From positions 1 to 64,000 of the forward strand of contig NZ_JARVSM010000002.1 in the NCBI RefSeq assembly GCF_030209175.1: a stretch of 64,000 bases of DNA. Direction: 5' to 3'. The notes beneath the pieces were generated by a model. It was not told the DNA's origin. It saw only the letters and a program-made list of their open reading frames with translations, and searched no databases. Positions 18,707 to 29,424 of the stretch are shown one piece after another; position 1 is the stretch's first letter, and the number at the start of each line of letters is the position of its first letter. The DNA comes from Pseudomonas sp. efr-133-TYG-5. GTDB lineage: Bacteria; Pseudomonadota; Gammaproteobacteria; Pseudomonadales; Pseudomonadaceae. A program made the position numbers and the translations under genes.

Positions 18707-19878
18707 CAGCCTTGCCAGCTCTTCAGGCCACGGGCGATGCGTTCCACCGCTTCCTGCAAGCGCACAAGATTTTGCGTGTAGGCAAAGCGCACGTGATGGC
18801 TGGCCTGATAACGGCCGAAATCCAGCCCCGGGGTGAAGGCGACATGCTCGGTTTCGAGGAAATGTCGGCAGAACGCGAAGGCATCGCCGCCGAACTGGCT
18901 GATATCGGCGTACAGATAGAACGCCCCCTCCGGCTCCACGGCAATGTTGAAGCCGAGCTCGCGCAGCGCTGGCAACAGGAAATCGCGACGGCGGCCGAAT
19001 TCGGCGCGACGCTCTTCGAGAATGGCAATGGTGGCCGGTTCGAAACAGGCCAATGCCGCGTGCTGGGCCATGCTCGGGGCGCTGATGTAGAGGTTCTGCG
19101 CGAGTTTTTCCAGCTCGCCGACCGCCGCCTCCGGTGCCACCAGCCAGCCCAGGCGCCAACCGGTCATGCCGAAATACTTGGAGAAACTGTTCAAGACAAA
19201 GGCACTGTCGTCGACTTCCAGCACGCTCGCCGCATCGGTGCCGTAAGTCAGGCCGTGATAGATCTCGTCCACCACCAGATGACCGTGGCGCGCCTTGATG
19301 GCGGCAGATAATCCCGCCAGTTCGTCGCGGGTCAGGATCGTACCGGTCGGATTGGCCGGTGAAGCCACCAGCGCGCCGACGCTGGCGTGATCCCAGTGCC
19401 GCGCCACCAGGTCCGGGGTCAGCTGATAACGCACGTCCGGACCGACCGGCACCAGCTGCGCCGCGCCCTCGACCAGGCGCAGGAAGTGGCGGTTGCACGG
19501 ATACCCGGGATCGGCCAGCAGCCAGTGCTTGCCAGGGTCGACCAGCAACGCACTGGCCAGCAGCAGCGCGCCGGAGCCGCCGGGGGTGATCAGAATGCGT
19601 CGTGGATCGATGTTGAGGCCGTAACGCTGCTGATAGAAAGCGGAAATCGCCTCGCGCAGCTCGGGAATGCCGCGCGCGGCGGTGTAGCGGGTCTTGCCTG
19701 CCGTCAGCGCGGCCTGACCGGCGCGAATGATCGGCTCGGCCGTGGTGAAGTCCGGCTCGCCGATTTCCAGATGGATCACGTCGTGGCCTGCAGCCTGCAA
19801 TTCATTGGCCCGCGCCAGCAACGCCATGACATGGAACGGTTCGATCGCACGACTGCGCGCACTGTAGGGCTGAGCCAT
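18706..19878 (-). CDS. Class I/II pyridoxal-phosphate aminotransferase
   Basis: A 390-residue fold-type I aminotransferase. The cofactor lysine is K234 in [12 protein letters not shown], with VVDEIYHG before it and SPANPTGT near 173-180 as expected. The sequence is closest to the AspC/ArAT-like group with broad amino acid specificity; the substrate cannot be told from sequence. It sits just upstream of sfsA, overlapping by one base, and faces away from dksA. The same gene next to sfsA and dksA is common in Pseudomonas. Confidence 0.88.
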   Translation of the reverse strand: MAQPYSARSRAIEPFHVMALLARANELQAAGHDVIHLEIGEPDFTTAEPIIRAGQAALTAGKTRYTAARGIPELREAISAFYQQRYGLNIDPRRILITPGGSGALLLASALLVDPGKHWLLADPGYPCNRHFLRLVEGAAQLVPVGPDVRYQLTPDLVARHWDHASVGALVASPANPTGTILTRDELAGLSAAIKARHGHLVVDEIYHGLTYGTDAASVLEVDDSAFVLNSFSKYFGMTGWRLGWLVAPEAAVGELEKLAQNLYISAPSMAQHAALACFEPATIAILEERRAEFGRRRDFLLPALRELGFNIAVEPEGAFYLYADISQFGGDAFAFCRHFLETEHVAFTPGLDFGRYQASHHVRFAYTQNLVRLQEAVERIARGLKSWQG

Positions 19879-20212
19879 TGGTTTTCCTTCAACGGGGAAA
19901 AAGAAACGATTCTACCCATCTGCCGGAACGCGCGAGAACCCGCGATGGTCACAGCCTCAAGAACGCTGGACTGTAACGCACCGAGCGTACACTCCAGGAT
20001 TGACTAAAATCAGTGATTGATCAGGTCTCCAACACCGCCAGACACGGCTTGGCAAACATTTGCAGGCACCGCCGGCCGCGGGCTCGACATCCGGGAGTAG
20101 CGCGGGTCGAATTGATCTGGTAAGTTCGCCCGCTTGCAGCCGCAGGGCCGGCAGGTGTCGGTGATGGAGCAATCCTGCGCAATGGATTACAAGAGTAGAG
20201 GCGGTCCATTTC
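19879..20212. other. 334-base divergent region between the aminotransferase and dksA
   Basis: It must hold promoters for both divergent genes, but I see no -35/-10 pair I would defend. GAGGCGG near 20199-20205 is the likely dksA ribosome binding site. No coding, repeat or RNA structure is evident. Confidence 0.4.
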
Positions 20213-20656
20213 ATGCCCACCCAAGCAAAGCAACAGCAGCATCAGACGATCAGCGGCTTCGAACCTTACGTTCCGGCTGAGGGCGAAGAGTACATGGGCG
20301 CTCCCATGCGCGCGCACTTCACCAAGATCCTGAACAAGTGGAAACAGGACTTGATGCAGGAAGTCGACCGCACTGTTGATCACATGAAAGACGAAGCGGC
20401 CAACTTTCCCGATCCGGCCGACCGAGCCAGCCAGGAAGAGGAATTTGCCCTCGAACTGCGCGCCCGCGACCGCGAGCGCAAGCTGATCAAGAAGATCGAC
20501 AAGACCCTCGAACTGATCCAGGACGAAGAGTACGGCTGGTGCGAGTCCTGCGGCATCGAGATCGGCGTCAAGCGCCTCGAGGCCCGTCCTACCGCCGACC
20601 TGTGCATCGACTGCAAGACCCTGGCGGAAATCAAGGAAAAGCAGGTCGGCAAGTAA
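20213..20656 (+). CDS. dksA: RNA polymerase-binding transcription factor DksA
   Basis: Binds in the secondary channel of RNA polymerase and, with ppGpp, adjusts rRNA and amino acid promoters. The 147-residue protein has the coiled coil with tip residues D67 and D70 (FPDPADRAS) and a C4 zinc finger C110/C113/C131/C134. It is therefore the canonical zinc-containing DksA and not the cysteine-poor DksA2. A strong intrinsic terminator follows, then a REPIN and gluQ. Confidence 0.97.
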   Translation: MPTQAKQQQHQTISGFEPYVPAEGEEYMGAPMRAHFTKILNKWKQDLMQEVDRTVDHMKDEAANFPDPADRASQEEEFALELRARDRERKLIKKIDKTLELIQDEEYGWCESCGIEIGVKRLEARPTADLCIDCKTLAEIKEKQVGK

Positions 20657-20670
20657 TCCCGGCCTGATCG

Positions 20671-20705
20671 AAAAACGGAGCGTGCGAACGCTCCGTTTTT
20701 GTTTC
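20671..20705 (+). terminator. Intrinsic terminator of dksA
   Basis: CGGAGCGT (20676-20683) pairs with ACGCTCCG (20688-20695), loop GCGA, followed by TTTTTGTTTC. An A run before it may allow use from the other strand. Confidence 0.88.
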
Positions 20706-20726
20706 TGCCTTTTGCCTTTTGCCCTT

Positions 20727-20813
20727 GTGGGAGCGAGCCTGCTCGCGAAAGCGGTGTGTCACTCAACATTCAATCGTCTGACACTGAGCTTTCGCGAGCA
20801 GGCTCGCTCCCAC
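20727..20813. repeat. REPIN (inverted REP doublet)
   Basis: GTGGGAGCGAGCCTGCTCGC plus GAAAGC (20727-20752) recurs as a perfect 26-base inverse copy at 20788-20813. The spacer itself contains GTGTCA / TGACAC, so transcripts would fold into one long hairpin. It lies between dksA and gluQ. Confidence 0.93.
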
Positions 20814-20853
20814 CAGTTGACCTGCGTATAGCCTGAAAAGTAGTTTCATTTCC

Positions 20854-21750
20854 ATGACTGCCAAAACATCTTCCGCCTACATCGGCCGCTTCGCCCCGAC
20901 GCCCAGTGGCCACCTGCATTTCGGCTCGCTGGTTGCGGCGCTTGCCTCTTATCTCGACGCGCGCGCGGTCGGCGGTCGCTGGCTGGTGCGCATGGAAGAT
21001 CTCGATCCGCCCCGGGAAGAGCCCGGCGCCCAGGCCGCCATCCTCAAGGCTCTGGAAAGCTACGGCTTCGAGTGGGATGGCGAGATGGTGCGTCAGAGTG
21101 ACCGGCATGCCGCCTATGCCGAGGTGCTCGACAGCCTGTTCAATCACGGTCTGGCCTACGCCTGCACCTGCTCGCGCAAACAGCTGGAGGCGTACCACGG
21201 CATTTATCCGGGGCTGTGCCGCAATGCCGGGCACGGTCAGCAAGACGCCGCGATCCGCCTGCGCGTGCCCGAGCTGGAATACCATTTCATCGACCGCGTG
21301 CAGGGCGAATTCCGCCAGCATCTGGGGCGCGACGTCGGCGATTTCGTGATCCGCCGGCGCGACGGGCTCTACGCCTATCAACTGGCGGTGGTGCTGGACG
21401 ACGCCTGGCAGGGCATCACCGACATCGTGCGCGGTGCCGACCTGCTCGACTCGACACCGCGCCAGCTCTATCTGCAGGAATTGCTCGGCCTGCGCCAACC
21501 GCGCTACCTGCACCTGCCGCTGATTACCCAGCCGGACGGCAACAAGCTCGGCAAGTCCTACCGCTCGCCGCCGCTCGCCGCCGATCAGGCCACGCCGCTG
21601 TTGCTGCGGGCGCTGCGTGCGCTGGGGCAAAACCCGGGCAGCGAACTGGCCCACGCCTCGCCGCGAGAGTTGCTGGCCTGGGGCACCCGCCACTGGGATG
21701 CGGCGCAGATCCCGCGCACACTGACCCTGCCCGAGGCGCAACTGGCATGA
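20854..21750 (+). CDS. gluQ: Glutamyl-Q tRNA(Asp) synthetase
   Basis: A truncated paralogue of glutamyl-tRNA synthetase that attaches glutamate to the queuosine base at position 34 of tRNA(Asp). It is 298 residues, with the catalytic domain only and no anticodon-binding domain. The HIGH-like motif is PSGHLHFG (17-24) and the KMSKS-like motif KLGKS lies near 230. Cysteines in CTCSRKQL and the following YPGLCR fit the zinc site. dksA-gluQ linkage is conserved in gamma-proteobacteria and partial cotranscription through the dksA terminator is known in other species. Confidence 0.94.
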   Translation: MTAKTSSAYIGRFAPTPSGHLHFGSLVAALASYLDARAVGGRWLVRMEDLDPPREEPGAQAAILKALESYGFEWDGEMVRQSDRHAAYAEVLDSLFNHGLAYACTCSRKQLEAYHGIYPGLCRNAGHGQQDAAIRLRVPELEYHFIDRVQGEFRQHLGRDVGDFVIRRRDGLYAYQLAVVLDDAWQGITDIVRGADLLDSTPRQLYLQELLGLRQPRYLHLPLITQPDGNKLGKSYRSPPLAADQATPLLLRALRALGQNPGSELAHASPRELLAWGTRHWDAAQIPRTLTLPEAQLA

Positions 21751-21827
21751 CGGCACTTGCAGTGGCGCGCCCATCCGTTACCATCGCCGCACGTTTTCGG
21801 GCACGCGCATAAAAAAGAGAGGCCGGG

Positions 21828-22004
21828 ATGTACATCTATCGCTTGGTCCTGCTTCTGGTCGTGGGGATCTACCTGTTTTCCCCAGCCATCATGGATTGGT
21901 GGATCGACGCTACGGGCGCCTGGTATCGCCCTTATCTGCTCTGGCTGATCCTGATTGTCGTGACCTTCATCCTGCAGAGCCAAAAAGATGCCGATGAGCT
22001 TTAG
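21828..22004 (+). CDS. cbrX: CbrX-like small membrane protein coupled to cbrA
   Basis: A 58-codon reading frame starting MYIYRLVLLLVVGIYLF and ending SQKDADEL. It has two hydrophobic helices (about 4-20 and 36-50) with a Trp-rich loop between. Its stop (22002-22004) lies beyond both candidate cbrA starts (21988, 21994), so the reading frames overlap. From memory, in P. putida the equivalent cbrX is reported to couple cbrA translation. The position between gluQ and cbrA is conserved in Pseudomonas. AGAGAGGCCGGG precedes the ATG. Whether the peptide itself has a function is unknown. Confidence 0.85.
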   Translation: MYIYRLVLLLVVGIYLFSPAIMDWWIDATGAWYRPYLLWLILIVVTFILQSQKDADEL

Positions 22005-24942
22005 CCTGACCCAGATGATCCTGGTCAGCGCCGCGTACCTGACGGTGCTGTTCGGCGTCGCCTGGATCAGCGAACGGGGCATGATCCCGCGCGCGATCAT
22101 TCGCCACCCGCTGACCTACACCCTGTCGCTGGGGGTCTACGCCAGTGCGTGGGCGTTCTACGGCACGGTCGGACTGGCCTATCAGTACGGCTACGGCTTT
22201 CTTTCCAGTTACCTCGGGGTGTCCGGCGCGTTCCTGCTGGCGCCCGTGCTGCTCTACCCGATCCTGAAAATCACCCGCACCTATCAGCTGTCGTCGCTGG
22301 CCGACCTGTTCGCCTTCCGCTTCCGCAGTACCTGGGCCGGGGCGCTGACCACGATCTTCATGCTGATCGGTGTGCTGCCGCTGCTGGCACTGCAGATCCA
22401 GGCCGTGGCCGATTCCATCGGCATCCTCACTGGCGAGCCAGTGCAGAACCGCGTGGCCCTGGCGTTCTGCGCACTGATCATCCTGTTCACGATTTTCTTC
22501 GGCTCCCGACACATCGCCACCCGCGAGAAACATGAAGGCCTGGTGTTCGCGATTGCCTTCGAATCGGTGATCAAACTGGTCGCCCTCGGCGGCGTCGGCC
22601 TCTACGCCCTGTACGGGGTGTTCGACGGCCCGCAACAGCTGGAACTGTGGCTGCTGCAGAACCAGACCGCCCTCGCCGCGCTGCATACGCCGCTGCAGGA
22701 AGGCCCGTGGCGCACGTTGCTGCTGGTGTTCTTCGCCTCGGCCATCGTCATGCCGCACATGTACCATATGACCTTCACCGAAAACCTCAACCCGCGCTCG
22801 CTGGTCAGTGCGAGCTGGGGGCTGCCGCTGTTCCTGCTGCTGATGAGCCTGGCGGTGCCGCTGATCCTCTGGGCCGGCCTGAAACTCGGTGCCACCACCG
22901 ATCCGGAATACTTCACCCTGGGCATCGGCATTGCCGCCAACAGCAAGCCGCTGGCCCTGCTGGCCTACGTCGGCGGTCTGTCGGCGGCCAGCGGCCTGAT
23001 TATCGTCACCACCCTGGCGCTGTCGGGCATGGCGCTGAACCACCTGGTGTTGCCGCTCTATCAGCCTCCCGCCGAAGGCAACATCTATCGCTGGCTGAAA
23101 TGGACTCGCCGGGCGCTGATCGTGGCAATCATCATGGCCGGCTTCTGCTTCTACCTGATGCTCGGCGCCAATCAGGACCTGGCCAACCTCGGCATCGTCG
23201 CGTTCGTCGCCACTTTGCAATTCCTGCCGGGGGTGCTCTCGGTACTGTACTGGCCGACCGCCAATCGCCGCGGCTTCATCGCCGGCCTGCTGGCGGGGAT
23301 CCTGGTGTGGGTAGTGACTATGCTGCTGCCGCTGGTCGGCAACCTGCAGGGCTTCTACATTCCGTTGCTGAACATGATCTATGTGCTCGACGACACCAGC
23401 TGGCACATGGCGGCCATTGCCTCGCTGGCAGCCAACGTATTGATGTTCACCCTGATCTCACTGTTCACCAATGCCAGTCCGGAGGAGGCGTCAGCCGCCG
23501 AAGCCTGCGCGGTGGACAACGTACGGCGCCCGCAACGGCGCGAACTGCACGCGGCCTCGCCTCAGGAATTCGCCACGCAACTGGCCAAGCCACTGGGCGC
23601 CAAGGCTGCACAGAAAGAAGTCGAGCAGGCCCTGCGCGACCTTTATCTGCCCTTCGACGAGCGCCGCCCGTACGCCTTGCGTCGCCTGCGCGACCGCATC
23701 GAAGCCAACCTGTCCGGCCTGATGGGCCCGAGCGTGGCCCAGGACATGGTGGAAACCTTCCTGCCCTACAAGGCCGGCGGTGAGAACTACGTCACCGAGG
23801 ACATTCACTTCATCGAAAGCCGCCTCGAGGACTACCACTCGCGCCTCACAGGCCTGGCCGCCGAACTCGACGCCCTGCGCCGCTACCACCGCCAGACCTT
23901 GCAGGAGTTGCCGATGGGCGTCTGCTCGCTGGCCAAGGATCAAGAGATTCTGATGTGGAACAAGGCCATGGAAGAACTCACCGGGATTGCCGCGCAACGG
24001 GTGGTCGGCTCGCGCCTGAGCACCATCGCCAATCCGTGGAAGGAACTGTTGCAGGGTTTCATCAACCTGCCCGACGAGCACTTGCACAAGCAGCACCTGG
24101 CCCTCGACGGCCAGACCCGCTGGCTGAACCTGCACAAAGCGGCGATCGACGAACCGCTGGCACCGGGCAACAGCGGCCTGGTGCTGCTGGTCGAAGATCT
24201 CACTGAAACGCAGATGCTCGAAGACAAACTGGTGCACTCCGAGCGCCTGGCCAGCATCGGGCGCCTGGCGGCCGGCGTCGCCCATGAAATCGGCAACCCG
24301 ATCACCGGCATCGCCTGCCTGGCGCAGAACCTGCGCGAGGAGCGCGAAGAAGACGGCGAGCTGACGGAAATCAGCGGGCAGATCCTCGAACAGACCAAGC
24401 GCGTGTCACGCATCGTTCAGTCGCTGATGAGTTTCGCCCACGCCGGCAGCCATCAGCACAGCGACGAGCCCGTCTGTCTGGCCGAGGTGGCCCAGGATGC
24501 GATTGGCCTGCTGGCACTGAACCGGCGCAATTTCGAAGTGCAGTTCTACAACCTGTGCGACCCCGATCACTGGGTCGAAGGCGATCCGCAGCGACTCGCC
24601 CAGGTACTCATCAACCTGCTCTCCAACGCCCGTGACGCCTCGCCTGCCGGCAGTGCGGTGCGGGTTAAGAGCGAAGCCGGCGAACACACGGTCGACCTGA
24701 TCGTGGAGGACGAAGGCAGCGGTATTCCGAAGAACATCATGGACCGATTGTTCGAACCTTTCTTCACCACCAAGGATCCTGGCGAAGGCACCGGACTGGG
24801 CCTTGCACTGGTCTATTCCATCGTTGAAGAGCATTATGGACAAATCACCATCGACAGCCCGGCTGATGTTCAGAGCCAGCGCGGCACCCGTATCCGGGTG
24901 ACATTGCCGCGTCATGTCGAAGCGACGTCCGCTGTGAACTGA
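21988..24942 (+). CDS. cbrA: CbrA sensor histidine kinase with SLC5-like transporter domain
   Basis: Sensor of the CbrA/CbrB system that governs carbon/nitrogen balance and histidine, arginine and proline use. The 984-residue protein has an N-terminal SLC5/SSSF-type domain of about 13 helices (1-500), a STAC linker, a PAS domain (about 640-740), a HisKA domain with the phosphorylated His766 (AHEIGNP) and an HATPase domain ending with a GTGLGLAL G box near 937. The transporter domain of the family binds or moves histidine. ATG 21988 and ATG 21994 are both possible starts; both overlap cbrX. cbrB follows after 22 bases. Confidence 0.96.
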   Translation: MPMSFSLTQMILVSAAYLTVLFGVAWISERGMIPRAIIRHPLTYTLSLGVYASAWAFYGTVGLAYQYGYGFLSSYLGVSGAFLLAPVLLYPILKITRTYQLSSLADLFAFRFRSTWAGALTTIFMLIGVLPLLALQIQAVADSIGILTGEPVQNRVALAFCALIILFTIFFGSRHIATREKHEGLVFAIAFESVIKLVALGGVGLYALYGVFDGPQQLELWLLQNQTALAALHTPLQEGPWRTLLLVFFASAIVMPHMYHMTFTENLNPRSLVSASWGLPLFLLLMSLAVPLILWAGLKLGATTDPEYFTLGIGIAANSKPLALLAYVGGLSAASGLIIVTTLALSGMALNHLVLPLYQPPAEGNIYRWLKWTRRALIVAIIMAGFCFYLMLGANQDLANLGIVAFVATLQFLPGVLSVLYWPTANRRGFIAGLLAGILVWVVTMLLPLVGNLQGFYIPLLNMIYVLDDTSWHMAAIASLAANVLMFTLISLFTNASPEEASAAEACAVDNVRRPQRRELHAASPQEFATQLAKPLGAKAAQKEVEQALRDLYLPFDERRPYALRRLRDRIEANLSGLMGPSVAQDMVETFLPYKAGGENYVTEDIHFIESRLEDYHSRLTGLAAELDALRRYHRQTLQELPMGVCSLAKDQEILMWNKAMEELTGIAAQRVVGSRLSTIANPWKELLQGFINLPDEHLHKQHLALDGQTRWLNLHKAAIDEPLAPGNSGLVLLVEDLTETQMLEDKLVHSERLASIGRLAAGVAHEIGNPITGIACLAQNLREEREEDGELTEISGQILEQTKRVSRIVQSLMSFAHAGSHQHSDEPVCLAEVAQDAIGLLALNRRNFEVQFYNLCDPDHWVEGDPQRLAQVLINLLSNARDASPAGSAVRVKSEAGEHTVDLIVEDEGSGIPKNIMDRLFEPFFTTKDPGEGTGLGLALVYSIVEEHYGQITIDSPADVQSQRGTRIRVTLPRHVEATSAVN

Positions 24943-24964
24943 GACCGTCGAGAGTATCGAATCA

Positions 24965-26401
<1,437 letters not shown>

Positions 26402-26403
26402 AC

Positions 26404-26475
26404 GTTACCTGTCGAGTGTGCGGGTAACCGTTGAAAACGTGAAAAAACTGTTACCGCAGACATTTCACGTAACAG
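26404..26475 (+). promoter_or_regulatory. Candidate CbrB upstream activating sites for crcZ
   Basis: Two dyads lie 100-170 bases before the crcZ -24 element: GTTACC (26404-26409) with GGTAAC (26423-26428), and CTGTTAC (26448-26454) with GTAACAG (26469-26475). From memory, CbrB enhancer sites in P. putida use this TGTTAC/GTAACA type. Distance and position suit an NtrC-type enhancer. Confidence 0.65.
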
Positions 26476-26477
26476 AA

Positions 26478-26513
26478 GCCGGGGTTTACGGTAACGAAAC
26501 CCCGGCTTTTTTT
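26478..26513 (+). terminator. Intrinsic terminator of cbrAB
   Basis: GCCGGGGTTT (26478-26487) pairs with AAACCCCGGC (26497-26506), followed by seven T. The loop carries GGTAAC, like the neighbouring CbrB-type motifs. Confidence 0.9.
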
Positions 26514-26571
26514 CGTCCTGCGAAAACCGTTATATCGACCTAACCCCTTGTTTTATTGGGGTTCACAAAAG

Positions 26572-26588
26572 TTGGCACGGCACCTGCT
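26572..26588 (+). promoter_or_regulatory. Sigma54 promoter of crcZ
   Basis: TTGGCACGGCACCTGCT has the invariant GG (26574-26575) and GC (26586-26587) ten bases apart. It predicts a start near 26598-26601 and, with CbrB sites upstream, explains CbrAB/RpoN control of CrcZ. Confidence 0.88.
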
Positions 26589-26599
26589 ATATGTTTGGT

Positions 26600-26966
26600 A
26601 CAAGAACAATAACAAGCAATGCACAAGACAATAAAAATAAGACGAATCGACTCACGCACAATAAAAACAAGACGGCGAGAGGCGCAGCTAACTGATTCTT
26701 TTGGAGAGGCGTTGTATTTGGGGCTTGCCCCACGACCAGGCCGAGAACAACAAAAACTGTCCTAAGACAGAGCCTGTACTGGTTGGATCGCAAGATCACT
26801 GCAATTCAGCGACCAAAGCAATCCGTTTGCTCTTGGCTCCCGATTGGGAGGGTCATGTCGGGAAACCGCATGGCGAGGGCACTCAACAAAAACAAGAAGC
26901 CCGAATCAATAATAAAAAGAGCACGCAACTACTTCTTGGGGAGCTTCGGCTCCCCTTGTAGTTTCT
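26600..26966 (+). ncRNA. crcZ: CrcZ small RNA, Hfq/Crc-titrating regulator of catabolite repression
   Basis: A decoy RNA that sequesters the Hfq-Crc complex and so relieves repression of catabolic mRNAs. It lies between cbrB and pcnB, its standard place. About 367 nt separate the predicted sigma54 start from the end of the terminator GGGGAGC-TTCG-GCTCCCC (26938-26955). Six A-rich catabolite-activity-like motifs of AAnAAnAA type lie near 26602-26616, 26623-26641, 26657-26672, 26744-26757, 26884-26898 and 26904-26919. Size and motif number match CrcZ of P. putida as I remember. No protein is expected here; the open frames in this stretch are incidental. Confidence 0.92.
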
Positions 26967-27135
26967 CCCGACCGGCAAAATCCCCTCCTGTTTGACCCAA
27001 GCCGCCCTTGCCACCCGTGGCTTGCAGCTCATCTCTGCCGCGTCCTACACCATCCCTCGACTAAATGCTAGAATCCCCGCCCATCATGCGGTCATTCTCT
27101 GGTATGGCCGAACATTCCTTCAAACAGTGCATCCC

Positions 27136-28536
27136 ATGCTGAAGAAGCTGTTCCAGTCATTCCGAACTCCCCTGCGTCGTACGCAACACATCCGCAGCAC
27201 CCCTGAAGTGCTCAACAGCGGCCAACATTCGCTGCAGAAGGCGCAATTCAGCCGCTATGCGGTCAATATCGTCGAACGCCTGCAGGGCGCCGGCTACCAG
27301 GCCTACCTGGTCGGTGGCTGCGTGCGCGACATGCTCCTGGGCATCACGCCCAAGGATTTCGACGTTGCCACCAGCGCCACCCCCGAGCAGGTCCGTGCCG
27401 AATTCCGCAATGCGCGAATCATCGGCCGCCGCTTCAAACTGGTGCATATCCATTTCGGTCGCGAAATCATCGAAGTCGCGACCTTCCGCGCCAATCACCC
27501 GCAGAATGAAGACGACGAAGACAGCAACCAGTCTTCGCGCAACGAAAGCGGGCGGATTCTGCGCGACAACGTCTACGGCACCCTGGAAGAAGACGCGCAA
27601 CGCCGCGACTTCACCATCAACGCCCTGTATTACGATCCGATCAGCGAGCGCATTCTCGATTACGCCAATGGCGTGCACGATATCCGCAACCATCTGATCC
27701 GCCTGATCGGCGATCCGAAGCAGCGGTACCAGGAAGACCCGGTACGCATGCTGCGCGCCGTGCGTTTCGCCGCCAAGCTCAACTTCGGTATCGAGAAGCA
27801 CACCGTGCAGCCGATCCGGGAACTGGCGCCGCTATTGCGCGAGATTCCGTCGGCGCGGCTGTTCGAGGAAGTGCTCAAGCTGTTCCTCTCCGGACACGGC
27901 GCCATCACGTTCGAGATGCTGGTCGACCTGCAACTGTTCGCACCGTTGTTCCCGGCCAGCGCCGAAGCGCTGGAATACAACCCCGAATACACCCACACGC
28001 TGATCAGTGAAGCGCTGAGCAACACCGACCTGCGCATCAAGCAGAACAAACCGGTGACCCCGGCGTTCCTGTTCGCCGCCCTGCTGTGGCCGGCCCTGCC
28101 GGCGCGCGTGCTGCGTCTGCAGGAGCGCGGCATGCCGCCGATTCCGGCGATGCAGGAAGCCGCCCACGAACTGATCGCCGAACAGTGCCAGCGCATTGCG
28201 ATTCCGAAGCGCTTCACCCTGCCGATCCGTGAGATCTGGGACATGCAGGAGCGCCTGCCACGGCGCAGCGGCAAGCGCGCCGACCTGTTGCTGGACAACC
28301 CGCGTTTCCGCGCCGGCTACGATTTCCTGCTGCTGCGGGAAAGCGCCGGCGAGCAGACCGAAGGCCTGGGCGAGTGGTGGACCGATTACCAGGACGCCAA
28401 CGACAGCGAGCGCCGCGACATGATCCGCGACCTCAGCGGCAAGGGTGATGACGCCAGCGGCGCGCCACGCAAGCGTCGCCGCAGCAGCGGCTCCAAGCGC
28501 AAGCGCGCCGGGGCTCCGAGCGCGACAGGCGAGTAA
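27136..28536 (+). CDS. pcnB: Polynucleotide adenylyltransferase (poly(A) polymerase I)
   Basis: Adds poly(A) tails to RNA 3' ends and so promotes decay. The 466-residue protein starts MLKKLFQSFR. The longer open frame (from 26992) begins inside the CrcZ 3' flank and is rejected. The nucleotidyltransferase signature is complete: LVGGCVRDMLLG (58-69), then DFDVATSA with D74 and D76. Tail-binding helices follow, and a basic C-terminal tail (about 435-466, RKRRRSSGSKRKRAG) that probably contacts RNA. folK follows at 4 bases, so the two form an operon. Confidence 0.94.
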   Translation: MLKKLFQSFRTPLRRTQHIRSTPEVLNSGQHSLQKAQFSRYAVNIVERLQGAGYQAYLVGGCVRDMLLGITPKDFDVATSATPEQVRAEFRNARIIGRRFKLVHIHFGREIIEVATFRANHPQNEDDEDSNQSSRNESGRILRDNVYGTLEEDAQRRDFTINALYYDPISERILDYANGVHDIRNHLIRLIGDPKQRYQEDPVRMLRAVRFAAKLNFGIEKHTVQPIRELAPLLREIPSARLFEEVLKLFLSGHGAITFEMLVDLQLFAPLFPASAEALEYNPEYTHTLISEALSNTDLRIKQNKPVTPAFLFAALLWPALPARVLRLQERGMPPIPAMQEAAHELIAEQCQRIAIPKRFTLPIREIWDMQERLPRRSGKRADLLLDNPRFRAGYDFLLLRESAGEQTEGLGEWWTDYQDANDSERRDMIRDLSGKGDDASGAPRKRRRSSGSKRKRAGAPSATGE

Positions 28537-28540
28537 CGGC

Positions 28541-29026
28541 ATGGAACGCATCTACATCGGCATGGGCAGCAACCTGGCTGACCCGGCCGAACAATTGCGC
28601 AGCGCGCTCGACGCACTGGAGCAACTGCCGCAGACCCGTCTCGCCGGCGTCTCGGCGTTCTATCAGAGCGATTCCCTGCTGCCGGGCCAACCGCGTTACA
28701 CCAACGCGGTCGCGGCGCTCGACAGTGCTCTGGCGCCACTGGAGCTGCTCGATGCCCTGCAAGCCATCGAAAACGATCAGGGGCGCGAGCGCCTCGAGCG
28801 CTGGGGCCCGCGCACCCTGGACCTGGACATTCTGCTGTTCGGCGAGCGCCTGATCGACGAACCGCGCCTGAAAGTCCCGCATTATCAGATTCAGGAACGT
28901 GCGTTCGTGCTCTATCCCCTGGCCGAACTGGCCCCGCAGGATCTGCTTCTTGCCGATGGCCGCACCCTCGCCGAGCTGCTGGCAGCCTGCCCGTTCGTCG
29001 GCCTCGAACGCCTCCCCCACGCCTGA
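28541..29026 (+). CDS. folK: 2-amino-4-hydroxy-6-hydroxymethyldihydropteridine diphosphokinase
   Basis: Transfers pyrophosphate from ATP to hydroxymethyl-dihydropterin in folate synthesis. It is 161 residues, starting MERIYIGMGSNLADP; an in-frame upstream start within pcnB is not used. The HPPK signature GPRTLDLDILLFG lies near 88-100. It lies 4 bases after pcnB, and pcnB-folK-panB order is usual in gamma-proteobacteria. Here a REPIN and nearly 400 bases separate folK from panB. Confidence 0.95.
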   Translation: MERIYIGMGSNLADPAEQLRSALDALEQLPQTRLAGVSAFYQSDSLLPGQPRYTNAVAALDSALAPLELLDALQAIENDQGRERLERWGPRTLDLDILLFGERLIDEPRLKVPHYQIQERAFVLYPLAELAPQDLLLADGRTLAELLAACPFVGLERLPHA

Positions 29027-29040
29027 AAATATTCCTGCCC

Positions 29041-29128
29041 ATGTGAGCGCACTTGCTCGCGAAAGCGTCGTGTCAGTCACTCAATCAGTCAACTGACACA
29101 CCGCTCGCGCGAGCAAGCACGCTCACAC
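29041..29128. repeat. Divergent REPIN (REP doublet variant)
   Basis: TGTGAGCGCACTTGCTCGCG (from 29042) and its inverse partner ending CGCTCACACAT (29102-29130) share the TTGCTCGCG core but read TGTGAGCG instead of TGTGGGAGCG. The arms differ at about four positions. The spacer holds GTGTCAGT / ACTGACAC. It is a different or decaying subtype from the other three. Confidence 0.8.
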
Positions 29129-29205
29129 ATCGAGTATTCCAATCCTGATTTTTTGTCGGACAAAAAACCCGCCAATCAGCCCTGTCGCGCCGCTGAATCG
29201 CATCA

Positions 29206-29245
29206 GTAACGTCGGTAACACTGGCCTCGTAACAATGCGGTAACA
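29206..29245 (+). repeat. Cluster of four GTAAC direct repeats upstream of panB
   Basis: GTAAC occurs at 29206, 29215, 29229 and 29240, three times as GTAACA, all on one strand. A weak sigma70-like pair, TTGACT (29253-29258) and ACTATA (29277-29282), follows at 18-base spacing. This suggests regulator half-sites upstream of panB. The regulator is unknown; similarity to CbrB half-sites is noted in findings. The rest of 29131-29424 shows no gene. Confidence 0.45.
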
Positions 29246-29424
29246 CACGCAATTGACTTCCTCGTTTCTCCTCACGACTATAGGCGTCCCGCTGCCGCCA
29301 ACCCGGCACACAAGGGCGCAATCCAGGCCTTATAAGCACGACAAAAGACCGTGCGCCTGAATAGATGACGAATCACGCGCGTTACTCGCAGCAGTTCCAA
29401 AGCGCCTGAACGAGGATTTCTTAC

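Noticed and set aside
18709..19498. Upstream extension of the sfsA frame to 501 codons through the aminotransferase gene
   Set aside because: The extension is out of frame with the real aminotransferase and is arginine/glycine-rich junk; SfsA has its full length from 18706.
20727..20813. REPIN near gluQ as the dksA terminator or a CRISPR-like repeat
   Set aside because: The real terminator lies at 20671-20705; the element is a two-arm REP doublet with no further repeats or spacers.
26701..26995. Two short open frames inside crcZ
   Set aside because: They lie in the CrcZ RNA, have no ribosome binding site and no conserved product.
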